Source: Methylococcaceae bacterium UBA7658
GTDB lineage: Bacteria; Pseudomonadota; Gammaproteobacteria; Methylococcales; Methylomonadaceae
DNA length: 15,280 nucleotides
NCBI GenBank assembly: GCA_002483425.1
Contig: DLHW01000006.1
Location: 1 to 15,280, forward strand
Direction: 5' to 3'
Below the pieces are notes generated by a model. The model saw only the letters and a list, made by a program, of their open reading frames with translations, searched no databases and was not told where the DNA came from. The position numbers were made by a program, and so were the translations under genes. Positions 7,570 through 14,617 of the stretch are shown here, in pieces. Each line of letters begins with the position of its first letter. Position 1 is the first letter of the stretch.

Positions 7570-7593
7570 ATTTACATTTTATCGAGGAAAATC

Positions 7594-7932
7594 ATGAAAC
7601 TAATAACAGCAATTATTAAACCTTTTAAGATGGATGATGTGCGGGAGGCGTTATCGGAAATTGGCGTAGCGGGGGTAACGGCGACCGAAGTCAAAGGCTT
7701 CGGCCGGCAGAAAGGCCATACCGAATTGTACCGCGGCGCCGAGTATGTGGTGGATTTTCTCCCCAAAGTAAAGCTGGAAATTGCGGTTAGCGACGATATT
7801 GTGGATAAAGCCGTAGAAACCATTGTCAACGCCGCCAATACCGGTAAAATCGGCGACGGTAAAATCTTTGTGACGAATCTCGAACAGGTCATACGGATTA
7901 GAACGGGCGAAACCGGTGAAGACGCCATATAA
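7594..7932 (+). CDS. glnK: P-II nitrogen regulatory protein GlnK
   Basis: Small trimeric signal protein that senses 2-oxoglutarate and ATP/ADP. In its unmodified form it blocks the ammonium channel AmtB, and it also modulates nitrogen control partners. The 112-residue protein has full P-II length. It has the T-loop KGFGRQKGHTELYRGAEY with the uridylylation target Y51 and the C-terminal signature GKIGDGKIFV. GlnK rather than GlnB is inferred from the amtB gene 17 bases downstream. The ATG at 7594 has a strong GAGGA ribosome site at 7584-7588. A convincing sigma-54 (NtrC-type) promoter was not found by eye. The leader is largely occupied by the inverted-repeat element ending at 7569. Confidence 0.96.
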   Translation: MKLITAIIKPFKMDDVREALSEIGVAGVTATEVKGFGRQKGHTELYRGAEYVVDFLPKVKLEIAVSDDIVDKAVETIVNAANTGKIGDGKIFVTNLEQVIRIRTGETGEDAI

Positions 7933-7949
7933 CCGGTTTGGATACTGAT

Positions 7950-9245
7950 ATGTTAAACAAAAATAACTATAAAAAATTTTTTCTTGTTTTACTGCTAACA
8001 CCCGGAATAGCAGCGGCAGCCGAGCTGAATCAGGCCAATACCGCCTGGCTATTGACCTCCACCGCGCTGGTTTTGTTCATGACCATACCAGGTCTGTCGC
8101 TGTTTTATGCCGGCTTAGTCAGAAGCAAAAACGTATTGTCGGTACTGATGCAGTGTTTTGCGATTACCTGCCTGATTTCCATCGTCTGGCTGGCCGGGGC
8201 TTATAGTCTGATCTTTGCCGACGGCGGCGAACTGCAACCCTATTTAGGCGGGCTGTCCAAAGCCTTTTTACCGGATATCGACACCGCTTCGCTGACGGGC
8301 GATATACCGGAAACGCTGTATTTCATGTTCCAATTGACGTTCGCCATCATCACGCCTGCGTTGATCATCGGCGCTTTCGCCGAACGGATGAAATTCTCCA
8401 CCATGCTATGGTTTAGCGCGTTATGGCTTTGTTTGGTCTATGTCCCTATTTGCCATTGGATTTGGGGCGGCGGCTGGCTGGCCACTTTAGGCGCGATGGA
8501 CTTTGCGGGCGGTATCGTCATTCACATCAATGCCGGGGTCGCCGCTTTGGTTTCGGCGATAGTCATCGGCAAACGCAAAGGTTTTCCCACCACCGCCATG
8601 CCGCCGCACAACATGACGATGGTCGTTACCGGCGCAGGCATGCTGTGGGTCGGCTGGTTCGGGTTCAATGCCGGCAGTGCATTAACCTCCGATGGTCGTG
8701 CGGGGATGGCAATGCTAGTCACCCATATCGGCGCGGCATCCGGCGCATTAACCTGGATGGTGATCGAATGGCTCCGCTACGGTAAACCCAGCGTACTCGG
8801 TATTGTAACTGGCATGGTTGCGGGTTTAGGCACGATCACCCCCGCATCCGGCTTTGCCGGTCCGGCAGGCGCATTAGTGATTGGCATCACTGCCGGAATC
8901 GTGTGTTTCTTTGCCACTCAATTCGTTAAACGCAAGCTGATAATCGACGACTCGCTAGACGTATTTCCCGTACACGGTATCGGCGGCATTACCGGTTCGC
9001 TGTTAACCGGCGTTTTTGCGGAAAAGAGCTTGGGCGGCGTCGGTCTTGCCGAAGGCGTCACCATCGGCCATCAAGTGGGCGTACAAGCGTTAGCCATTTT
9101 AGTGACGGTAGTGTGGAGCGCGCTGTTCAGTTATATCATCCTAAAATGTTTGGATAAGTGCCTCGGTTTACGCGTTAGCAGCGATGAGGAAGTTCAAGGA
9201 CTCGACCAGGTCTTACATGAAGAAACCGGCTACCTGGATTTATAA
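7950..9245 (+). CDS. amtB: Ammonium transporter AmtB
   Basis: Inner-membrane trimeric ammonium channel of the Amt/Mep/Rh family, closed by GlnK when nitrogen is plentiful. From ATG 7950 the product has 431 residues. It begins with a cleavable signal peptide (KKFFLVLLLTPGIAAAAEL), as in E. coli AmtB, and the expected eleven membrane helices follow. The key residues are present: D184 in GAMDFAGG, and the pore twin histidines H192 (VIHINAG) and H342 (VFPVHGIGG). Also present are HWIWGGG, WFGFNAGSA and the GVGLAEGVTIGHQ signature. A TTG at 7938 would add four residues, but the GGA at 7940-7942 fits ATG 7950 better. The 3' end overlaps the following large gene. Confidence 0.96.
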   Translation: MLNKNNYKKFFLVLLLTPGIAAAAELNQANTAWLLTSTALVLFMTIPGLSLFYAGLVRSKNVLSVLMQCFAITCLISIVWLAGAYSLIFADGGELQPYLGGLSKAFLPDIDTASLTGDIPETLYFMFQLTFAIITPALIIGAFAERMKFSTMLWFSALWLCLVYVPICHWIWGGGWLATLGAMDFAGGIVIHINAGVAALVSAIVIGKRKGFPTTAMPPHNMTMVVTGAGMLWVGWFGFNAGSALTSDGRAGMAMLVTHIGAASGALTWMVIEWLRYGKPSVLGIVTGMVAGLGTITPASGFAGPAGALVIGITAGIVCFFATQFVKRKLIIDDSLDVFPVHGIGGITGSLLTGVFAEKSLGGVGLAEGVTIGHQVGVQALAILVTVVWSALFSYIILKCLDKCLGLRVSSDEEVQGLDQVLHEETGYLDL

Positions 9246-12200
9246 GACTAGCGAGCTGTTACAGTCAAAAATAAAACAAGGGCGGCGATTTTTAGATCGC
9301 CGCCTGAATCAAATACGTTCAATAACGCCGGAAAATAACGGTATTACCGGAGAATCCGGTAATACCCCCGGTGCTGAAACGGGTTCTAGTGTGCCAGACG
9401 GATCAGTCCAGAAACTCATTAATCTGCCCAAGCCCGTTCGTTACCTCCTGATATCGATTGCTGTCTCGGCAAGCCTTGTGCTGCTCTACGCCGTTCTGGG
9501 ATTCTACCTTTTACCGGCAATTATCAAAGCAAAACTCCCGGATTACCTGCAACAAGAAACCGGGAAAAGAGTGGCGTTACATAAAATCGACTTTCATCCT
9601 TTCGATCTCGCCGCCAAAATCCAAGGCTTCACGATTAAAGAAAAAAACGGTAATACCATCGTTGGGTTCGATCAATTCGACATCGATATCAACGGCGTTG
9701 AATCGATAAAAAAAAGGGTGCTGATCATTGACGGCATTGCCCTGATCAAACCGGTATTTCACGTCACCAAACAAAAAGACGGCAAACTCGACCTGGAAAA
9801 CTTGGTTAAAACCAAGCAGAAACCGAAACCTAAGCCGAAAGACGATGGCTTGTTTCCAGTTACTGTCGGTAAAGTCTCGCTTAAAGACGGCAAAATAGTT
9901 TGGACCGATAAGCATTTTACTAAAGCGGTTTCGGAAGAACTTAGCCCCATAAACCTGAACGTCGAGCAATTAAGCACCCTGGCGAATACTAAAGCAAAGC
10001 TAGAACTCGCTGCGGGCATAAAATCCGGTGGAAATCTTAACCTAAAAGCAAGCGCTGGCATCAACCCGGTGTTCTCAGAAGGGGTATTAAAACTCGATAA
10101 ATTGCCGTTGCAGAAGCTCATAACGCTGGCCTTATCGGACACCGCGCCGTTCGACTTAAAAGGCTTCGAACAATCCAAACTCGAATATAAGCTGGGAGTT
10201 GAGAAAAAAGATTTAAAACTCACTCTGACAAAAAGCCGGCTGGAATTCCACGATTTCGAATTCGCGGACAAAAGCTCGCAAAAAACACTCTTTAAAACCC
10301 CGCACTTTGCATTTGAAAGCGATGCGGTAATCACCATGGCTAACGACAACCTCGATGTGGTCATCAAAAAAGCCAAATTCGATAGCCAGGATTTCAAATT
10401 TTCAAAAGCAATGCCTGAGGCCATAACCATCGAGGCGCCCAACTTTAACCACGAAATGGATATCAAGGTTGCCCGTAATAAAGACGGCGCGACTATTTCA
10501 GTAGCCAACGCCAAGTTTTCGCTGAAAAATTTCAAGTTCTCCGCCGAACAAGGTGCGCTGACTGTGAACGTGCCCGAATTCAGCCACGAAGGCGATATTA
10601 CGGTCAGCCAAGCGAAAGAAGGCTTAACGATAAGCTCCAAGGCTACTAAAATCGTGGTCGATAACGTTCAATTTTCGGGCTTGAATCAGGGCAAGGTGAA
10701 AACGAAAATACCGAAAATAAATCTAGAAACCGATTACCGGTTACATCTCGCCGGTAAAACCGCCGACGCCATCGTTAACCGGGGAAAATTTTCCCTGAAC
10801 GACTTGCAACTATCCGGCCCTGATAGTGAAAAAACCTTAATTAAAATCCCGTCGCTGAGCTTAAACGGAATCGCCGTGAACCTAGCTAAACAAGAGGTTT
10901 TGGTAGATTTGTTAGCCGCGAAAAGCGCCGAGTTCGAAGCCTGGTTGAACAAAGACGGCACATTAAACTATCAAGACTTGCTTGCCGGGCAAAAACCCGC
11001 GCCTAAGGACACTTTTTCGCCTGCCGCTAGCGCCAGAACGATCGATTTTGATGAAACTACCGGATTGACATCAGAATCCGGTGTGCCGCCCGTTCCCGTT
11101 AAACAACCTAAAAAAGACTGGCTGGTAACGGTTAATCAACTGGCTCTTGAAAACTTCGGTGTTAACTTTGAAGACAAAACCAAAAAAAAACCGGTCTTTA
11201 TAACAGCCAAACCGATTAACTTTAAGTTATCCAATTTCAATAGCACCTTAACCGCCAAACTCCCCTTTCAATTCGATGCGGGCATCAATAAAACCGGATC
11301 GATCAAATTGAAAGGCGATGCGGTAATTGCTCCGTTACAAGCAAAAGTCGAGATCGACACTCGAAACATCGATTTGGATACGTTTCAGCCTTATGTCGAT
11401 CAGTTCGCCAAAGTCGATGTCATCGACGGCAAATTCAATATCAAAGGCTTGCTTAATGTTAAACAAGCGCCGGGGAAGCCGGTCGATATCAAATTCAAGG
11501 GCGATACCGGTATCGACGATCTAGTGACCCGCGACCAGATTCTTAACAAAGATCTCGTCAAATGGCGAAGCCTCGTCTTTCAGAACGTCAATGCCGATGT
11601 ATTAAGTAATCGGTATACCGCAAGCACCTTATTGCTCCAGAGACCTTATGCCCGCGTCACGATACGGAAAGATAAAACCGTTAATTTTTCCGATTTAACC
11701 GTAACTAACGCCGCACCGGATAACCGGCCGGTTAAACCGGCTGCCGTTAAACAAACTAAAACCGCATCCGCTAAAAAACCTTATTTTCTGCTGCATAAAG
11801 TTAAAATCGTCGACGGATCGTCGGACTTTGCCGATCTCTCGCTTATTCTGCCATTCGCCGCCCAGATCAAAAGCTTAACAGGCGGCGCCGACGGCATTTC
11901 CTCGGAACAAAAATCCACCATCAAAGTCGATTTGACCGGTAACGCTTACGATTTAGCGCCGGTAGACGTTAAAGGCGAAATCAGCCCTTATCTCGGCAAT
12001 TATACGGTCGATTTGAACTTCAAGGAGTTGCCGATGCCGCTGGTGACGCCTTATATGGCCCAGTTTGCCGGTTATAAAATCGAAAAAGGCATGTTAACGC
12101 TAGGTCTGAAATATCAAGTTGAGAACCGGAAACTGAAAGCGTCCAACAATATTCTGATCGATCAGCTGGAATTAGGCGAGAAAGTCGAAAATCCGAATGC

Positions 12201-12993
12201 GGTTTCGCTGCCGTTGGAATTGGCTATTACCTTATTAAAGGACTCCGACGGTAAAATTAAACTGGATGTGCCTTTAACCGGCAGCCTGGAAGATCCGGAG
12301 TTCAGCTACGGCCATATCATTACGGACGCCTTATTAAACGTGCTGACCAAAATCGTGAGCGCGCCGTTTAACGCCATCGCCTCTTTGGTCGGCGGCGGTA
12401 GCGATGAAGATTTGAGCGAAGTGGCGTTTAAAGCCGGGGCCTTCGACCTCGATACGAAGGAACAAACAAAACTCGACAACATTTCCAAAGCCTTAAAAGA
12501 AAAAATCGCGCTGAACATCGAAATTAAAGGCGCCGCTTTTACCGAACTCGATTGGCCGGCCTTGCAAGACGACGCCTTGCTGGATCAACTGAAACAACGA
12601 AAAGCCGAGCAACTCGGCAAGGAAGAAGGTAAAAAAGTCCGGGCGGAATATGTCGAATTGAACGAGGACGATTATAAAGACATGCTGGCGGACGCTTTTA
12701 TCGAAAAATTTCCCAACCTGGCTGAAAAATCGATTTTCGGAACGCCCAAGCTCATTAACGCCGACGCCGGTGACTTCTATGAAATCGCCAAACAAAAAAT
12801 GTCGCAAGTCATTAAGCCCGATCCCGAACGCTTAAAACATCTGGCTAATGACCGCTCCCAAGCCATCGCGAAATACCTCGTGCAAAAAACCGGCATCCCG
12901 AACGAGCGCGTATTTATCTTGGATTCCGCACTCGACCCGCAACGGGACGATGCCAATGCCATCGTCAGCCTGTTATCGTTAAAAACGCAATAA
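9217..12993 (+). CDS. DUF748 / AsmA-like inner-membrane-anchored periplasmic protein
   Basis: Large envelope protein of 1258 residues with no assigned reaction. A basic cytoplasmic N-terminus precedes one membrane helix at about residues 75-102 (VRYLLISIAVSASLVLLYAV). A long beta-rich periplasmic region follows. Its DUF748/AsmA-type features include the membrane-proximal YLQQETGKRVALHKIDFHP and the late KLDVPLTGSLEDPEF motif. Residues about 346-560 contain five tandem repeats of ~46 residues. The last ~150 residues, with LKHLANDRSQAIAKYLVQK, resemble an OmpA-like peptidoglycan-binding domain. AsmA-clan proteins are implicated in lipid transfer between membranes; that role here is inference. 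The ATG at 9217 has AGG at 9208-9210 six bases ahead. ATG 9184 is also in frame but lacks a ribosome site. The overlap with amtB suggests translational coupling. Confidence 0.85.
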   Translation: MKKPATWIYKTSELLQSKIKQGRRFLDRRLNQIRSITPENNGITGESGNTPGAETGSSVPDGSVQKLINLPKPVRYLLISIAVSASLVLLYAVLGFYLLPAIIKAKLPDYLQQETGKRVALHKIDFHPFDLAAKIQGFTIKEKNGNTIVGFDQFDIDINGVESIKKRVLIIDGIALIKPVFHVTKQKDGKLDLENLVKTKQKPKPKPKDDGLFPVTVGKVSLKDGKIVWTDKHFTKAVSEELSPINLNVEQLSTLANTKAKLELAAGIKSGGNLNLKASAGINPVFSEGVLKLDKLPLQKLITLALSDTAPFDLKGFEQSKLEYKLGVEKKDLKLTLTKSRLEFHDFEFADKSSQKTLFKTPHFAFESDAVITMANDNLDVVIKKAKFDSQDFKFSKAMPEAITIEAPNFNHEMDIKVARNKDGATISVANAKFSLKNFKFSAEQGALTVNVPEFSHEGDITVSQAKEGLTISSKATKIVVDNVQFSGLNQGKVKTKIPKINLETDYRLHLAGKTADAIVNRGKFSLNDLQLSGPDSEKTLIKIPSLSLNGIAVNLAKQEVLVDLLAAKSAEFEAWLNKDGTLNYQDLLAGQKPAPKDTFSPAASARTIDFDETTGLTSESGVPPVPVKQPKKDWLVTVNQLALENFGVNFEDKTKKKPVFITAKPINFKLSNFNSTLTAKLPFQFDAGINKTGSIKLKGDAVIAPLQAKVEIDTRNIDLDTFQPYVDQFAKVDVIDGKFNIKGLLNVKQAPGKPVDIKFKGDTGIDDLVTRDQILNKDLVKWRSLVFQNVNADVLSNRYTASTLLLQRPYARVTIRKDKTVNFSDLTVTNAAPDNRPVKPAAVKQTKTASAKKPYFLLHKVKIVDGSSDFADLSLILPFAAQIKSLTGGADGISSEQKSTIKVDLTGNAYDLAPVDVKGEISPYLGNYTVDLNFKELPMPLVTPYMAQFAGYKIEKGMLTLGLKYQVENRKLKASNNILIDQLELGEKVENPNAVSLPLELAITLLKDSDGKIKLDVPLTGSLEDPEFSYGHIITDALLNVLTKIVSAPFNAIASLVGGGSDEDLSEVAFKAGAFDLDTKEQTKLDNISKALKEKIALNIEIKGAAFTELDWPALQDDALLDQLKQRKAEQLGKEEGKKVRAEYVELNEDDYKDMLADAFIEKFPNLAEKSIFGTPKLINADAGDFYEIAKQKMSQVIKPDPERLKHLANDRSQAIAKYLVQKTGIPNERVFILDSALDPQRDDANAIVSLLSLKTQ
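10231..10840 (+). repeat. Five ~46-residue tandem repeats within the DUF748 protein
   Basis: Anchor motifs recur at a near-constant period: DFEF (10252), DFKF (10390), NFKF (10528), NVQF (10663) and DLQL (10801). The spacings are 138, 138, 135 and 138 bases, that is 46, 46, 45 and 46 residues. Between the anchors each unit carries a TP/AP/VP-plus-aromatic segment and a hydrophobic I-x-V strand. The pattern suggests successive rungs of one elongated beta structure produced by internal duplication. Confidence 0.85.
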
Positions 12994-13007
12994 TCGGCAT
13001 TATAAAT

Positions 13008-13061
13008 TCGGCCTTGCGAAGTTTTACGTTTCTTCGGCCTTGTACTTTTCGGGGGAGTACA
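13008..13061. repeat. Short direct repeat and hairpins downstream of the DUF748 gene
   Basis: TCGGCCTTG occurs twice (13008-13016 and 13034-13042), separated by a possible CGAAG/CTTCG hairpin. A further TGTACT/AGTACA stem follows (13041-13046 with 13056-13061). There is no T-tract, so this is not a canonical terminator, although it is the only structured DNA immediately after the stop codon at 12993. Confidence 0.4.
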
Positions 13062-13121
13062 CATAGCGAAAGGCACAAGGGCTCCGGCTCGCGCTCGGCA
13101 TGGATACCCGCAAGGTCACGG

Positions 13122-13264
13122 GCCATTAAGTTGAGTATTTAAAACTCGTTACCCTCCTTGAATAAAGAGGGGCTAGAGGGGATTTAATCAAAAAAATCCC
13201 CCTCATTCCCCTTTATGCCCAGAGGGTACTTTTTCAAAGGGGGAGGTTGCCTTAACTTAACGGC
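13122..13264. mobile_element. MITE-like palindromic element
   Basis: The ends GCCATTAAGTTGAG (13122-13135) and CTTAACTTAACGGC (13251-13264) are inverted copies with 12 of 14 positions matching. Between them is a long imperfect palindrome: CCCTCCTTGAATAAAGAGGGG followed by GGGGATTT pairs with AAATCCCC, CCCCTTTAT and TTCAAAGGGGGAGG further right. There is no coding capacity. The structure suggests a non-autonomous mobile repeat moved by a transposase encoded elsewhere, which is inference. Confidence 0.65.
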
Positions 13265-13633
13265 AGCGGCCTTTTGGTACGAATAATCCAGTCCTTACTG
13301 GGCCGCAGCACCCGGTTTCAGCGCTGCGCTGCGGCTTGGTTTGCTCGTAGCTATCCCTTTTCTGCTTCAAAGCAATAGGGGATTTTGAACGTTTGTGTTT
13401 TGACTGCCGGGCGCGGTTTTTACCGGTTCAGCCCGCGCTGGATTGCAATTGAGCAGCCGATATATCACTTTCAATATGCCCTATTCTACGACCTTATGAA
13501 GCTCTAACTCGAAGCCACTAGTTTGACGGACTCATAAGGCTTGGTGGCCTTTAGATTAAGTGTAAATGGTGGCTGGTAAAGCGATGATGTTGTAACCTCC
13601 CCTTGGGCTTGACGGTCATAAGGAGAACCTATA
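13265..13633. other. Gene-free spacer ahead of the tnpA remnant
   Basis: No credible ORF is present. Small inverted repeats are visible: GCGCGG/CCGCGC around 13411-13436, and CCTTATGA (13492-13499) against TCATAAGG (13532-13539). The latter may be part of the left end of the IS200/IS605-type element, whose ends are subterminal hairpins rather than inverted repeats. The exact left boundary cannot be fixed by eye. Confidence 0.4.
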
Positions 13634-13937
13634 ATGACTTTCATCTCTTAACGAAAGCTATAGCCATTCGAAATGGGGTTGCAAATATCGCATTGTGCTT
13701 ATTACCGAAAGGCCGGAAAAAAGAGTTGTACGGAAAGATTCGAGGGTATTTGAGACCTTTGTTCCATGAGTTCGCAGCGCACAGGAACTGCCAGATAATG
13801 GAATACTGAAAGGGCATAAAGGGCGCATGGTTACGGACCATTTGCACATACTGATAAGGATACCGCCGAAATACCTGGTTGCGGACGTGGTAGGGTATCT
13901 GAAAGGAAAGAGCGCCATTTCCGTTGCGCAGCAGTTA
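13634..13937 (+). pseudogene. Decayed IS200/IS605-type tnpA (Y1 HUH transposase) fragment
   Basis: The remains of a single-strand transposase are spread over three frame breaks. A good ribosome site (AAGGAG near 13620-13625) precedes ATG 13634, which hits TAA after five codons. Another frame then gives SYSHSKWGCKYRIVLI (from 13656). A shift of one base gives PKGRKKELYGKIRGYLRPLF and on to CQIMEY (to 13809). A third shift gives TDHLHILIRIPPKYLVADVV and KGKSAISVAQQL (13827-13937). The HUH motif (DHLH) is intact. The C-terminal part carrying the catalytic tyrosine (family motif near GYFVSTVG) is absent, so the gene cannot make an active enzyme. A short imperfect duplication (AAAGGGCAT / AAAGGGCGCAT) sits at the third break. 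Confidence 0.85.
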
Positions 13938-14150
13938 TGCCCCTTAGGTATTGGCTACCCGTCCAGCGTCAGAGTTGGCACCAGGAGGCGAGAGGGAAGG
14001 CTTAATCCGTGTGAGACAAGGTTCTTTCCCTTAAGGGCATTTATGACCTTTAGGTTACGAACAAGCTCTTTCCTTTTCGATGTCAAGGTCGCTAACCATG
14101 ACAGGGTTGAAGATACAAGGGCATAAAGGCATTCTAGCCCAAGCAAGCGG
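13938..14150. other. Unassigned DNA following the tnpA break
   Basis: Homology to the transposase stops abruptly at 13937. The next ~210 bases contain reading frames on both strands but none that I recognise or that begins with a ribosome site. It may be unrelated DNA joined by a deletion, or the interior of another repeat. I see no firm feature. Confidence 0.3.
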
Positions 14151-14163
14151 CCTTAACTTAACG
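14151..14163. repeat. 13-bp direct repeat flanking the tnpA remnant
   Basis: CCTTAACTTAACG here is identical to 13250-13262, 901 bases upstream. The two copies bracket the whole transposase remnant. The first copy is the right end of the MITE-like element, so this second copy may be the end of a related element whose remainder extends to the right (14164-14260). Confidence 0.6.
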
Positions 14164-14199
14164 CGACCGCTATGGCCTCGCCGCCACAGATGTCTGTCC

Positions 14200-14228
14200 G
14201 TAGCCCCTCCCCTCCTTCTGGGGGCTAC
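14200..14228. repeat. GTAGCCCC stem-loop
   Basis: A perfect 8-bp stem, GTAGCCCC (14200-14207) with GGGGCTAC (14221-14228), has a 13-base loop. There is no T-tract. It sits in GC-rich DNA just inside the 14151 repeat end and is probably part of the same dispersed element. Confidence 0.45.
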
Positions 14229-14407
14229 TCTGCTCCTGCCTCGCAGCGTCCTATAGTTAGGATTTACCATAGCTGACAATTTAATCTGAGGTGACTGCTG
14301 TAAAATTTCCCGGATATTGTAAACTTTTCTTATTGAGAAACTGTTCACACAAATAAACTTTATTCGTTTATTCATTGTGTTAGCTAATGCAGAATACATA
14401 AAGAAAA

Positions 14408-14492
14408 CTCTGAACAAGTTGATTCCGTTCATGCTTCGACAAACTTTTATGGCTTTTAGGGTATAAAAGCTTGTCGAAGGACTTAATCAGAG
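14408..14492. repeat. 85-bp palindromic element upstream of the TonB receptor
   Basis: Two nested inverted repeats form a near-continuous hairpin. The outer arms are CTCTGAACAAGT (14408-14419) and ACTTAATCAGAG (14481-14492), 10 of 12 matching. The inner arms are CTTCGACAAACTTTTAT (14434-14450) and ATAAAAGCTTGTCGAAG (14463-14479), 16 of 17 matching, around a 12-base loop. No ORF is present. It lies 126 bases before the receptor start, so it could affect that gene's transcription, or it may be only a dispersed repeat. Confidence 0.75.
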
Positions 14493-14617
14493 CTTCCTAA
14501 ACTCGATTGCTAACTCTTTTTAATAATTCAAGTTGCGGTTTGTTATAGCATTATCGGCAATTTACTTTAATTGAAATCTAATTCTTAATTTGAATATCTC
14601 AACCGAATGTGGAATTA

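Noticed and set aside
8423..8785. 120-codon open frame inside amtB in another frame
   Set aside because: The Arg/His-rich composition is typical of an out-of-frame reading of a membrane-protein gene, and amtB fully explains the interval.
9759..10640. 293-codon open frame antisense to the DUF748 gene
   Set aside because: It lies within a well-supported gene with clear repeats on the + strand. The Ser/Leu-rich antisense product has no recognisable motif or ribosome site.
13938..14126. Possible tnpB tail or omega RNA on the minus strand
   Set aside because: A short acidic stretch (SDLDIEKE) is vaguely like the end of TnpB, but there is no zinc-finger CxxC pattern and the orientation would be atypical. 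A structure or covariance search would be needed to revive the idea.
12994..14617. CRISPR array or RNA gene in the long gene-poor interval
   Set aside because: The repeats are palindromic and non-periodic with no regular spacers, and no tRNA or rRNA sequence was recognised.
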